A stretch of DNA of 64,000 nucleotides from Carposina sasakii (GCA_014607495.2 CP053156.1:8990001-9054000); one strand, 5' to 3'. Positions 10,550 to 21,246 are shown, counted from the first letter of the stretch. Made by a program: numbers and translations. Notes: a model not told the origin generated them from the sequence alone.

Positions 10550-11230
10550 ACTTAATCTCAATATATAAGTAGGTACTTACTAAGAGATTGTCTGTGATAA
10601 CGTACTCTACCTAATGAATGATACAATGGTATTACACACAATAAAATTGTATATAGGTATACTTCACATTAACGTTATTATTACATATTAAGATCACAAA
10701 CTTTCTCTATTTTATGTTAAATACCATAGTACCGACAAGATAGGATGAATGAGAAAAAAAAATATTCAAACCTTTTATTACCATTTATGTATGTAGTACA
10801 TAGGTACTTATTTATTGTTAAATCACGTTAAAGTGTCTAAACAATATTATAAATATTAAACCCTATATATTAAAATAGATTAAACCAGGGTTGCCATTTC
10901 ACATTTGGCCGCAAGTACCTGGCAACCCGCTTTAAACGTGTATGATTTTGAGATGTTTCTATGCTCATATGTTTTTTCAATGATATGTATATCAAAGAAA
11001 AGATAATTTTTTTCTGATTATTATGGTATAAGGTTGCATGTTCCAATTTGGTCGCAAGTAAGGCTTGATGGCTCTTAAAGATGCTGAATATTAAAGGACC
11101 GCTGTATGACACGCATCAAAGCAATCGCGCATGCGTCAAAATGCTTATACTCGTACTCGTAGATATCGCACATACGTCGAAGCGCAATAGCAGTCATTGC
11201 GTATACCTTCCGTATACCGCATTGTTCATG
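10550..11230. other. Intergenic, nothing recognised
   Basis: AT-rich sequence without supported ORFs. 'ttccaatttggtcgcaagta' (about 11041) partly matches 'tttcacatttggccgcaagt' (about 10896) as a short inexact direct pair. Confidence 0.4.
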
Positions 11231-11486
11231 ATCAAGTACATTTTATAAGAAGCTGGAACGCAACTCGAATTAAGCTAGAATGCGTTTTACCAAATAGTTT
11301 CTTTAGATGATGGACCTATACATATAGTTACTATGTGTCACATTATCTGTGTCACATTATCAAGTACATTTTATAAGAAGCTGGAACGCAACTCGAATTA
11401 AGCTAGAATGCGTTTTACCAAAAAGTTTCTTTAGATGATGGCCCTATACATGTAGTTACTATGTGTCATATTATCTGTGTTACTGC
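11231..11486. repeat. Tandem duplication, two ~128-bp units
   Basis: The unit starting 'atcaagtacattttataaga' occurs at 11231 and again at 11359 with only a few differences. Each copy ends with 'tagttactatgtgtca' followed by 'tatctgtgt'. This ties the tandem to the dispersed 'ggcgctagttactatgtgta' motif downstream. Confidence 0.85.
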
Positions 11487-11589
11487 ATACAAAACTTGTT
11501 AGTTCCGAAATCGGACATAGGAGAACTTAATGAATTAACTTTATTTTAATGAATGGAATTAATTTATTGTGCGTTTCACCGTATAGTTC

Positions 11590-12760
11590 CGATGGATGAT
11601 GGCGCTAGTTACTATGTGTATGATTACAGTTTACAAAAACGTAAATTCCGAAAATGGTGATGTACGACACAGATATTGTCACAAATGTCACCACCGGGGT
11701 ACATTTGTAAAAAGTGGAAACGAGACCACCTACTATCCTAAAATTTTGAAACGGGAATAGACTTATCACTATGCAGTGAGTCAGAAAATGTGGTCATATA
11801 CCTACATAGTAACTAGCGCCATCATCCCCCGGAACTATACGGTGAAACGGAAATTACATAACACAGGAGTCTGGAGTAGGTAATGTTGCCGAACTATTTA
11901 TAATATCGACAGCTTTTTTAATGTCTTTTTCATTGGATAACTCTGCCCGATTTCGGAATTAAAATTTTTGCATGCACTGAAACCATAGAAACAGAAAATG
12001 TTGTCATACGCAAAGCAACTAGCGCCATCATCCATCGGAACTATTCGATGATACCCACTCTATAATACTAACGATAGCATCGAAACTCAATATCCATGTA
12101 CTATCGATAGTATCGTTCCTGACTATTGTAGTAACAACCACAACAAGTATTGAAATAAGTCACTATCGATTGTTACTCCAATAGTCAGCAATGATTCTAG
12201 GTATCGATAGTAGCTACATTACATAAATAAAGAAGCTTTCTGCAATACTAGTCTAGAGAAGTGTTTGCTGAACTATCCATAGCAATATTAAATAAACTAT
12301 TGATTGAATATCGTTGCTAATTATTGCAGTGTAACCACAACTATTGAATTATACTTCACTTATTATCGTTTGTTATTTATTGCAATAGACATCAACGATA
12401 CTATCGATATTACATTCAATCGTATTTTATTCGATAGTATTGTATTAAATGCGCTATCGATACTCTTGTTTTTACCTCAAATGTGCCTCAACTATTGATT
12501 GGCAACACTGTATATAGTTATTGTCCGTTTCATAGAATAGTTCCTATTCCTGATTTCTGAACTAACATTTTTTGTATGCAGTGAAACTGAAAATGTTGTC
12601 ATACACTAATTCTATAGTAATTAGCGCCATCATCCTTCGGAACCATACAGTGAAAGGACCTCTAGAGCCTGAAAAAGGACATTTCACACCAATGTCCGTT
12701 ACATAGAATAGTTCTGAACGATGGCGCTAGTTACTATGTGTATGACCACACTTTCAGTAT
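11590..12760. repeat. Cluster of the 'ggcgctagttactatg' motif in both orientations
   Basis: Forward copies lie near 11590-11630 and 12715-12755. Inverted copies ('agtaactagcgccatcatcc') lie near 11810-11850, 12005-12045 and 12610-12650, and another at 14400-14440. Each is joined to 'ggaactatacggtgaaa' or its complement. Paired inverted copies look like the ends of a decayed MITE family. Confidence 0.65.
12060..12495. repeat. Diverged tandem with four TATCGATA sites
   Basis: TATCGATA occurs near 12106, 12202, 12400 and 12460, with further ATCGAT-like variants. Two parts of about 230 bp align loosely ('taacaaccacaac' and 'gtaaccacaac', each followed by an ATCGATA site). TATCGATA is the insect DRE (DREF) core, but no gene start is nearby, so regulatory meaning is doubtful. 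Confidence 0.45.
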
Positions 12761-12793
12761 CAATGCATACAAAGAATGTTATAAAATATTATT

Positions 12794-12883
12794 CTATTCT
12801 TTATTGTACACAGACATTTTATATGGAAAAACATTTTACATTGACAATGTACAAAGGCATGCTTATCCATATAAGAAAATGAA
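12794..12883 (-). mobile_element. LINE 3'-UTR fragment
   Basis: About 90 bases match 37588-37677, the 3' tail of the LINE whose ORF2 is at 37878-40823, with about three differences ('ttgtacacagacattttata' shared). On the minus strand it ends in AATAAAGAATAG, a polyadenylation-like end. It is a severely 5'-truncated copy. Confidence 0.8.
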
Positions 12884-13117
12884 AAAAAAAATCACCCGAG
12901 TGAGAACTAAAAAATGTTCAGAAATCAGACATAGGAATTGTTTTATGATGAAACAGTTTAGGTAAGTACCTAATAATAATAGGTATGTCATCATAATCTC
13001 ATAAAACGGTTTGGAACCGAGTTTTTTTCCGGGATTGCACATCTTTTCTTAAGATCTACACATGAATCAGCCATTTCGGCAATAGTTCCAAAAGTGCAGC
13101 TATCTCTTAGTCTAATA

Positions 13118-13301
13118 CAGAGGTTCCCAAACTTTAATTTCTCGTAGACCCCTTTCAAAAGTTTACTGGTTCTGGTGGACCCCCTACAGGCCTACATCAC
13201 ATACAAAATTGTGAACCTCAATTTTTTCACGCCAACGTAGACCCCCGTCGAATCTCCTGTAGACCCCTGGGGGTCCACCTGGACCACTTTGGGAACCACT
13301 G
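13118..13301. mobile_element. hAT-type MITE (184 bp)
   Basis: The ends are CAGAGGTTCCCAAACTTT and AAAGTGGTTCCC-type 'ctttgggaaccactg', the widespread hAT terminal pattern. A perfect 8-bp target duplication GTCTAATA flanks it (13110-13117 and 13302-13309). The interior has inverted 'tagaccccc' and 'gggggtcca' blocks. It is non-autonomous. Confidence 0.92.
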
Positions 13302-13311
13302 GTCTAATATA

Positions 13312-13571
13312 CAGGATGTAACAGAAAGGGTATGTTAAACGAAAAGCTTTGTAAATAGCCCACTATAGAGAACCTATTTCCAAAATTTGAGACTCGAATC
13401 ACATTTTTATTTTTCAAGATTGTATGAAAATTCCTGAGATATTTAAAAAATTCTCCATACTATCGGAAAAAATAAACATGTGATTTCGGGTCTCAAATTT
13501 TGTGGATAGGTTCTCTACAGTGGGCTATTTACATAGCTTTTCGCTTAACATACCCTTTTTGTTACACCCTG
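13312..13571. mobile_element. Foldback MITE with CAGGATG/CACCCTG ends
   Basis: Arms of ~94 bp (13312-13405 and 13478-13571) are reverse complements ('gtaaatagcccactatagag' against 'ctacagtgggctatttac'). TA flanks both sides (13310-13311 and 13572-13573). It sits directly against the target duplication of the hAT MITE. Confidence 0.85.
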
Positions 13572-13638
13572 TATATACTTATATGTACAATAAAGGAAGA
13601 GTAAAAAATATAGGTAAATAACTTAAAACTACGTAGGT

Positions 13639-14170
13639 ATGGGGGTGGTGGAAAGTGAAGCGCTTCCGGCCCCACTGGGCCACTAGTCGTTGTATTGGTC
13701 CATGTATTCTATTGTCTTGACTAATCATTGTGAGAAACTTCGATATCGCATTCTAGAATCTTTAGTTCTTTTTGCGTCCTGTAGATTGCTCGGCTACGGG
13801 CGGTCGGTTGACCATCATTACTTTTACAGAAAGGTCAGAGGATCATTCGTGGTAATGCAGACATGTCCGTGGCGCATGGCGGTGCATTGGATCCGCGGTG
13901 ATGTTGTGGGCGGACGTGGCCCAGCCCTAAATCTAAAAATTCTTCCATGTTGGTCTGCATTTTTAGAATTATTGATAAAACATGTAAGGGCCACGAGTAT
14001 GGGGGTGAGAAAAAGGGAAGCGCTTATGGCCCAACCAGGTCCCTAATTCTCGTTTGACCCTTGTATACTTATTACATTCGTTGTGAGAAACTTCTTATCG
14101 CCTTTATACCACATTCTACAATTTATAGGTATATAGGACTTTCGGTTCTTCGTCCGATAGGTGTCTCCGG
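13639..14170. repeat. Diverged direct duplication, ~360-bp period
   Basis: Blocks at about 13639-13810 and 13998-14170 share 'tatgggggtg', 'gaagcgctt', 'ttgtgagaaacttc', 'atcgc' and 'tttcggttctt'-type words in the same order. The first block reads open for 118 codons, but the second does not keep that frame, so coding is not supported. Confidence 0.6.
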
Positions 14171-14689
14171 CACTACAAACTCTTCAAGCGATCAATTACA
14201 CTGCATGGGCTTGCTAGGTAGCACATCTAAAAAGAAATATTTGGAGGTTAATTACCTATTTTATTTTAGCAGCGTGGTGCCTGCAGTAGAGTTTGTACCA
14301 CCTGCCTGTGGGTATCGTACGAGGCGATTAAGGGTTTTCGGGAGGTGGGCAGCAGCGCCTCCCGTGCTGACGAGATAATGTTAAAGAATATGTAGCCATA
14401 CACACTCACAGAGTAACTAGCGCCATTATCTAAAGGATAGTTCCTTTGGATGATAAAACGTACTCTACATTAGCCGTGTTACTGCATACGAAAATTGTTA
14501 GTTCCAAAATCAGGCTTAGGACTTATTCTATAAAACGGTACTCAGGTAAATGCGTCAGATCACAGAAGAAACGAATACATATAAATTACAAAATATAACC
14601 CATTCATCGTAAAAAACGTTAGGAATCAATTAGAGTTCATAATTGAGGTACCTACCTACCACAAAAGAATCAAATGTCCCTCTTTTCCC

Positions 14690-14790
14690 TGGCAGGTACG
14701 TGTTACCTCATCATCTTTCTCACCTTCCTGCCCCTAGCCCATTATGTATGGGGCATGGGGTCTGCGCAATATGGTTACTTTCGTTTTACA
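14690..14790. repeat. Remnant of a lepidopteran interspersed repeat
   Basis: 'cacctt cctgcccc' with 'ggggcatggggtctgcgca' resembles the inverse of 'ccgaccccaaatgattggga' plus 'cagggcaggaagaagg' at 27377-27412. Family assignment is uncertain. Confidence 0.4.
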
Positions 14791-15220
14791 ATACCTAAAG
14801 TAACATAATTCCCGGAAAAATCTCCATCCATAGCAGCAGATAGATTTCCACCGTATTGGAAACCATTTTTAATATGATCTGATGATTCATTTTAAAACAT
14901 GGTGAGTGCAATTTTAATTTTGCGAAAATTACAATTTTTATTTGTCACTAAAAATGACAATTATTTCATGATGTTCATGTCAGTTTTGACTTGACGTTAA
15001 TGGCGGCACATTTCAACTTTAAACGCGGCAAAGGTGTATTTGATATTTGTGTCTGCCAACTATAAAATACTAAATGAAATGCTTTAAAAAATCTAATTTA
15101 TTGGAAATATAAATATGAAGTTATCCTCTTTTTCATATAAACGAAAGCTCATCCAGGAACTTTTACGCTAAGCAAATACACCTTAAAAATATGACTGTTT
15201 TGCATTACAACAAAACAGGT

Positions 15221-15394
15221 ATTATATGTTGGAGAAAACACAGCAATGATATGAAGAAGCAGTCCCTATGATTCCATGAGAGTACAAGAATTTCCATTCG
15301 TATCGATTCTCGCTCATACTTACATCCCTATTTCTAACACCAGAGGGCGCATCACTATCTTACCGCCAATTTATCTGTCAAGTGTCATTGCAAT
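15221..15394. repeat. DIRS 2 left terminal repeat
   Basis: Reverse complement of about 20055-20228 with few differences, including 'agtccctatgattccatgag' and 'agagggcgcatcactatctt'. The outermost bases differ: the left repeat has 'gttggagaaaac' where the right end reads 'gtcttcgaaaac'. These variants identify which end templated each half of the internal complementary region. Confidence 0.88.
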
Positions 15395-15420
15395 CTTCAT
15401 CATCAGCAAGCACCTGGCTT

Positions 15421-15514
15421 CATTGCTGTGTTTTCTCCAACATATAATACCTGTTTTGTTGTAATGCAAAACAGTCATATTATATGTCTTCGAAAACACA
15501 GCAATGATATGAAG
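15421..15514. repeat. DIRS 2 internal complementary region
   Basis: The first part (15421-15480) complements the left terminus, including its private tail ('aaaacagtcatat'). The second part (15481-15514) complements the right terminus, including the right-specific 'gtcttcgaaaac'. It is a textbook DIRS end-junction template. Confidence 0.9.
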
Positions 15515-15908
15515 ATCTGTTTGTTATCTGCTGGTGATTAGAAATAGCCAAGTATATAGATAGATACATACACAAGAATGCAATGTGAAACAAAACTTGA
15601 TTCTAATATTTATCAAGTTTTAGTACTGAAACTTGTAAAAATTCAAACAATTTTTAGATATATTTTAAATATATATATTTTAAAATAATAAATGTCAGTA
15701 ACTTAACTCTTTTCCTTGGTTAATAAAATTAACATAACATACTATGTATAAATATTTGAACAAAGAAAGCAGTTCCACTGCTTAAATCAACAAAATACTA
15801 GATTAATTAGAAATATTAAAATAATAGAACTTCTTAGTAAATCAACATAATATAAATTCTTAGTAAATCACTATCATAAATCTACAACTTTGAGATCAAT
15901 AAATTTCC

Positions 15909-16900
15909 TCAGACAATCTTAAAATTATTATAGAGTGAACTAATAGTAGATATGTCCCCCTGGGCATGTCTATTTACCTTCTTACAATAATGTCTTGAGA
16001 ATGTTTCTACACATTTCCAATTACCTCTGTCTAAAATCTCCTGTACTGGTCTGTTATCCAGCCACCCCCTGGAAGCTACTGCTGACCTTATACTACCTGG
16101 AGAAGCGTCAATCTTAGCCTGTTTAAAAACTGACCTTACCCAACCTGCAATCATAGTTTTAGATGCTGCTCTTATGTGTCCTGTGACTGATATAAATAGA
16201 GACTTGATTTCACTATTCTCACTACGTCTAAGATTTGTTATTTTAATTAACTCTTTGACATGAGTCACTGGACAAATTTTAGGATCCTGATGCTGAAGCA
16301 GATGCCAGCCTGATTGCCTATGTAGGCTAGTGTCCGTTTTAGATCCAAATTTAGGCCAAAATATCACAGAATCTTCAGTTTCCTCAAAGTTCTCGCCTAA
16401 TTCCAAAAGGGTCAGGTCATGCAATCTTCGTCCTGATGCTAGTAATAGGACTATTGCAGTACGTCTACTTTGGTCAAAAATTGAATTTGAACATGTGGAA
16501 GATTTTAACCAGTCAAACAAGATATTTACATCCCAAACAGGGAGTTTAGCAGGGAGAGGCTTAGCTAAGGATATTGCCTTCAAAACTTGTTGAATAAAGA
16601 AATTACCAGATAGGTTTACTGTAGCTGCACAGTAAGTGGATATGGCAGACTTATGCAAAAGTATAGTATTATAAGCAAAGTTGTTTTTCAAATATAAATT
16701 TGCTAAAAATCTAGCTACATCTCTCCCTTCTGGTTTTTTACTACTGATACCATGTGTGTCAGACCAGTGTAACCATCTTTTCAGAGGAGCATTATATGTG
16801 GTCAAGGTAGATGGACGCCAGCTTTTCTGCAATAGCTGCCTCTCATCAATATCCCAACTGGCTAATTCATTATCCCACCCCCAACTTTCCAGACATGGAG
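15909..16900 (-). CDS. DIRS 2 tyrosine recombinase (C-terminal part of a longer open frame)
   Basis: The recombinase begins around 'ASWDIDERQLLQKSWRPST' and runs to the stop at 15909. Visible motifs are Arg in 'LLASGRRLHDLTLLEL', the Arg of 'SPGSIRSAVASRGWL', the Trp of 'RGNWKCVETF', and the Tyr nucleophile in 'SRHYCKKV'. The usual His of the HxxR motif is Gly here (GSIR), unlike the HSTR of DIRS 1. This may be a subgroup trait or damage. No ATG marks the start. The frame is open upstream to 18743, beyond which a single UGA separates it from gag in the same frame. The start coordinate given is approximate. Confidence 0.82.
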
Positions 16901-18838
16901 TAACAGTTTGTCCACCTGAGGGGGAGTCATCCCGGTTGTGTGGTCTACCAGAACTTCCCTCAGATTCTTTACCAATAGAGGGGGTGCCAGTGCACGTGCT
17001 TGGAGGTCCGGGAACCAAAAGCACTGGGTCCAATTGGGTGCTATTATGTAATAAACACCCACTGCACTGTTCAGATGTGCTAGCACCCTGGGAAGCATGC
17101 TGGGTGGTGGGAATACCCACGCTGTTCGGAAGGACCACCTTCGGGAGAAGGCGTCGTAAAAAAGAGCTGAGCCATCTTTTGAGTTTAAGGTTACATACTT
17201 TGGAACGACAGCTGTTTCCTTTGAGGCGAAAAGGTCTACCTCTGGCACTTCCCACTCTTCGAATATTGCCTTTGTGGCTGGTGGTAGTAGGTGCTACTCG
17301 GGGACTGGTTTTCCTCTGGATAGGCAATCTGCGATTCCGTTGAGGTTCCCTGGTAAGTGGTATGCTGTCATCAGTATGTTGTACCGACAAGTCAGCTCCA
17401 TTAACTTGGTTGTAAGGCCCAGAAGGTTTAGCGATCGAGTGCCCCCCTGATTTCTTATGTATGCCACTAGGGTTCTGTTGTCCGACTGGACCAATATGTG
17501 GGCATTTTTCAATTGGGTCCCGTGTGAGTTTATGACAGCAAAAACTGCATACATTTCTTTTAAATTGGAATGCCAGTTTTTCTGTTTTCTGGACCACTTC
17601 CCTTATAGATGTTGGTTGTTCAGGGTTGCACCCCAGCCCGCATCCGCTGCGTCTGTGGTTAAGAAATGCGTAATTTCTCTCTTTCGAAGTGGGGCTGGAC
17701 TGCTCTCTACTGCATCCAGCCACCACTTTAAGTCCTCTGTCACCATGGGGCCTAACTCTCTTTTTTGGCCTTTGCCCTTGTACTTTCGCAACAGTAGCTG
17801 TGCTCTGCGACAATGAAGGCGACCTTGAGGAACTGCATGGTTGGCAAAATTCAGCACACCCAGTAACCTCTGGAGCTCTCTCAACGAGCAACTGCTCTGA
17901 TGAAGAATTTTCAACAGAAGGTGTTTGATTCCTTGAATCTTTCGGGTGGGCAGTGCTATGGTCTGGTTCTCTGTATCCCACAGTAGACCCAGATATTCCA
18001 ATTGGTGCATGGGTTCGGTTACCGACTTCAGGTAATTTACATGCCAACCCAAAGTTTCCAAAGTGGCCAGCGTTTCCGCAACCTGACCCATTAACTTGGA
18101 TTTGTCCTGGCATGCTAGGAGGTAGTCGTCCAGGTAGACTAAAAGGCGTATGCCCCTTGCCCGGAGTACTTCGGCTACCCAGTTTGAAACTGTGGCAAAC
18201 GTTCGGGGCGCTGAAGATAGACCAAAAGGTAGGGCAGTTAATTGAAGGATTTCTCCATTGTAGACAATCCTCAAAAACCTCCTGTGTGTCTCCGCGACAC
18301 TGAGGTGAAAATAAGCCTGGTGAAGATCTATCTTCACTAACCAATCGTTGGGCTGTAGGAAGTTTATTACCTCTACCTGTGATATTAAATAAAAATGCTT
18401 TGTTGCCACAAAAGAATTGAGAGCCCTGAGGTCGAAGATTGGCCGCATTCCTCCATCTGATTTTTTGACTAAGAACATCTTTGAAAAGAAACCTGGCTCC
18501 ATTTTCAAGGGTCTTTCTAGGATCCCCTTGACTTTCAATTCTTCTATCATCTGTGACATTTCTTGGGAACTTTTGGTAGTCAAGCAATTTAGAAAAGTTT
18601 GTGTTGGGTACTTCAAAGGAGGCTTTCTGTTGAATGGAATATGGTAGTTGGTTATTGAGTTCAAAATGTAAGCATTTGCTCCCAACTCTCTCCACTTTTG
18701 TGTGAAATTTTTCAGGCAACCCCCCCTGAATACCCTCTGTGTGTCAATTTGGTTTAGACTTGGCATTGGACCTAACTGTGTTGGAATGTTGACGAAAGGG
18801 CTGAGACTTTTTAACATTTTGTTTAAATTTCCTATCAA
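16862..18838 (-). pseudogene. DIRS 2 reverse transcriptase-RNase H with two in-frame stops
   Basis: One frame carries RT ('GMRPIFDLRALNSFV', 'LVKIDLHQAYFHLSV', 'LPFGLSSAPRTFATV', catalytic 'VYLDDYLLAC'), then RNase H ('TTDAADAGWGATLN', 'HILVQSDNRTLVAYI', 'GIADCLSRG') and 'PEVDLFASKETAV'. It is interrupted by TAA at 17603-17605, inside RNase H between the first and second acidic motifs, and by TAG at 17294-17296, just after RNase H. No frameshift separates the three pieces. The first in-frame codon (18838) is TTG, so expression would need a +1 shift from gag. The stops suggest inactivation, though read-through or sequence error cannot be excluded. Confidence 0.85.
16901..18743 (-). other. Open frame overlapping the DIRS 2 RT gene
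   Basis: In the gag/recombinase frame, everything from 18743 to the recombinase is free of stops (the listed 936-codon ORF starts at a TTG at 18719 and ends at 15909). The translation over RT is rich in Ser, Pro, Gly, Arg and Gln and has no recognisable domain. It is probably a shadow of RT, but it is unusually long, and it survives while the RT frame has two stops. Confidence 0.4.
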
Positions 18839-19907
18839 ACTTCTTGGCTTTAATTTTATTATGATGAAATTTATTTTGATAGGTTTGATCCCGCTTATCC
18901 ACTACTTTCTTATCTTTTAAATATGATGGAGTATTCAACCAAACTTGAGATCCTCCAAGAGACTGTATTATGGGCTGCAAGCCCTGTCTACTGAATAAGA
19001 ATTCAGAGCTAGGTGGGACATTTCTTAAGGTATTCCTGAGATTTTCATTGGTAATCTCTTTTAAAATACGCTCCCTCCTAACCTCTATGCACTCAGAACG
19101 TTTACCACAAATAATTTGCATGGTAGTTTCTGAATTTTTATGACAAGAAGACCCAGGCCCAAAGATAGAACTAATCTTATCAAATAATGTTTTAGGGTTC
19201 AACCCTTCTTGAGTAGTACTAGCCCAGTCAACTATAGATTGTAATCCTAACTTTAATAGTTGCCTTTGTTCTAGAACTTTATTAGATAGGCCAGCTAACA
19301 ACAATTCAGTAGATGCAAGATAATCTTTAGTCTTATTGAAGTGACAGAGCTCATCATTAATATGAAGCCCTGTAAAACCCGGAGTAGATAAACACTCCTG
19401 CAGAACCCGTTTGTATCTAATGCCTTTCCACGCCTGAGAGTCAAATTGTTGCAAACTATTTAATTCAAAAAGTCTATCATTGTTGCTTGAAGGAATTATC
19501 TTATTAGTGTCAATATCTGTATTTAATGATCCCCATTTCAGTGAAAGAGACTCGGGCTGAGCAGGTAAAGTAAGAAACTGGTTAGATGGTGTCTTATTGT
19601 TCATCTCAACTAAACCTGTATTAGCATTTTGAGAGATAAGATAATTTGTTAAATATGAAACATGCGACATTAAAGAATCAACTCGCGGATCGGTATGAAC
19701 TTGTTTAGACTTATGTCTACGATTACGAGTAGAAGTCCGAGGACGTTTATTGGGCAAAGGAGATGCCGTGCCCCCCTCAAATTCCGAATCTGAGGAGGAG
19801 CTGCTACCACTATCGTAGGCCTCCTTAGAGCTCGAAGATTGTTCTCCATCCGAAGCAACAACTTCGACTCGCCCATCGTCCTCCTTACCTGCCTGTACCG
19901 GCTCCAT
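18744..19907 (-). CDS. DIRS 2 gag-like protein
   Basis: 387 residues from the ATG at 19907. The N-terminal 60 residues are acidic and Ser-rich ('GEQSSSSKEAYDSGSSSSS'), followed by a basic 'KRPRTSTRNRRHKSKQ' tract that could be a nuclear signal. The middle includes 'QAWKGIRYKRVLQECL' and 'LLLAGLSNKVLEQRQLLKLG', typical of DIRS gag alpha-helical regions. The tail is basic and Asn/Lys-rich. It ends at UGA (18744-18746), after which the same frame continues open. It lies just inside the right terminal repeat with no intron needed. Confidence 0.85.
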   Translation of the reverse strand: MEPVQAGKEDDGRVEVVASDGEQSSSSKEAYDSGSSSSSDSEFEGGTASPLPNKRPRTSTRNRRHKSKQVHTDPRVDSLMSHVSYLTNYLISQNANTGLVEMNNKTPSNQFLTLPAQPESLSLKWGSLNTDIDTNKIIPSSNNDRLFELNSLQQFDSQAWKGIRYKRVLQECLSTPGFTGLHINDELCHFNKTKDYLASTELLLAGLSNKVLEQRQLLKLGLQSIVDWASTTQEGLNPKTLFDKISSIFGPGSSCHKNSETTMQIICGKRSECIEVRRERILKEITNENLRNTLRNVPPSSEFLFSRQGLQPIIQSLGGSQVWLNTPSYLKDKKVVDKRDQTYQNKFHHNKIKAKKFDRKFKQNVKKSQPFRQHSNTVRSNAKSKPN

Positions 19908-20054
19908 CTAAGCCAACACTGCTGTGTTTTTCACAAAAAAAGCACAAAACACGCACTCACGCACTGTATTTACACTTTTTCGATAGAAAAAATAACTTTT
20001 TACTTGTTTTACATAGAAAGTAAAAAATTCAAACTCGATGCAAAGAATCACAAG

Positions 20055-20228
20055 AATGCAATAACACTTGACAGATAAATTGGCGGTAAGATAGTGATGC
20101 GCCCTCTGGTGTTAGAAATAGGGATGTAAGTATGAGCGAGAATCGATACGAATGGAAATTCTTGTACTCTCATGGAATCATAGGGACTGCTTCTTCATAT
20201 CATTGCTGTGTTTTCGAAGACATATAAT
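20055..20228. repeat. DIRS 2 right terminal repeat
   Basis: Inverted partner of 15221-15394. On the minus strand it forms the 5' end and leader of gag (ATG at 19907). Confidence 0.88.
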
Positions 20229-20229
20229 A

Positions 20230-20795
20230 TATATTTTTTGCGTGTACGTGTAGATATATATGCGTGGGTAATATAAGCAAATACTTTTCCGTGTAGGAAT
20301 CAACTCATATGGCACGTGGCATTAAAGTCGAAAATAGGCGGATACAATAGCAATGTAACTTTGTTTGGTAATGCAACAAACGTAGTCAAAAGTGACAATA
20401 TGAAAGTTGAGAGACCGTGTACTGAATGTTCCGAGCGAGACTGGCCAGTGCAAGGATTAGAACACAGCGTAGTTGTAGATGTGTTTTTTATTAATTGTTA
20501 ATTATCTACAAAATTTACAAAAAATGTACTTTGGCCATAAACTAGATCTGATAAAGCGCTATACAACTATGCAAGTTTCGTGTTGATATTCACAATAGTT
20601 TTCAAGATATTTCGCTTATAAAAACGTAAAAAAGGTAATTTTCAAATCGAAATTCTATCGAGAATTTTTTAAGTAATTGAGTTTCCACGTTGGCCAAAAA
20701 CTTGATAAAGATTTATATAATAACATATAAAAAAATTAGAACTGTGGTAATCGGACAAGTATTTAAAAAATCGATTCTAAAATGCCTCTTTTGTC
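20230..20795. other. Intergenic, nothing recognised
   Basis: AT-rich. A short ORF at 20316-20501 has no recognisable features. Confidence 0.4.
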
Positions 20796-21170
20796 TGATC
20801 ACACCGCCTTAAAAGCCGGATTGCTTCCACATCGATACCTGAGGTTCCTGGCAGTTCCCAAACACATTTCTGGTGTCAAAAATAGTAAAACTGGCCGCCA
20901 TTTTGAACTTTTTAGTTAAGGGTCGGATTGCCTTCAATTTCGATATCTGAAGTTTCTGGCAGTTCTCAAACACATTTCCGGTGTCAAAAATAGTGAAACT
21001 GACCGCTTTTTCTTTCTGCCTTAACTAAAAAGTTCAAAATGGTGGCCACTTTTACTCTTTTTGACACCAGAAATGTGTTTGGGAACTGAAAGGAATCTCA
21101 GATATCGATTTTGGAAGCAATCTGGCCCTTAACAAAAGTTAAAAATGGCCGCCATTTTGAACTATTTTAT
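20796..21170. repeat. Repeat array with direct and inverted copies
   Basis: A ~115-bp unit containing 'cagttcccaaacacatttc', 'ggtgtcaaaaatagt' and 'ggccgccattttgaact' occurs twice directly (about 20820-20930 and 20931-21020) and once inverted (about 21010-21120). The core 'gtggccgccatttcgaactt' is also in the centre of the foldback at 1061-1492. Confidence 0.7.
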
Positions 21171-21246
21171 AATTCCATGAGTAAATCACAGTTATTGTTC
21201 AAAATAAATAAACTGGTCTTTGTGCTAAGTAACAATAGGTATCTAA

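Larger units (their letters stand above)
15191..20229 (-). mobile_element. DIRS-type tyrosine-recombinase retrotransposon 2
   Basis: About 5.04 kb, minus strand, ordered gag, RT-RNase H, tyrosine recombinase. Inverted terminal repeats are 15221-15394 and about 20055-20228. The left end has an extra ~30-bp tail (15191-15220). The internal complementary region at 15421-15514 joins the complement of the left end, tail included, to the complement of the right end. That fusion places the element boundaries near 15191 and 20229. The proteins differ strongly from DIRS 1, so this is a separate lineage. Confidence 0.92.

Noticed and set aside
13690..14378. 118- and 105-codon ORFs
   Set aside because: They lie on a diverged direct duplication, but the two copies do not preserve one reading frame or similar proteins.
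16681..17343. 220-codon plus-strand ORF
   Set aside because: It lies antisense to DIRS 2 RNase H and recombinase, has no recognisable domain, and is a shadow of the minus-strand coding.
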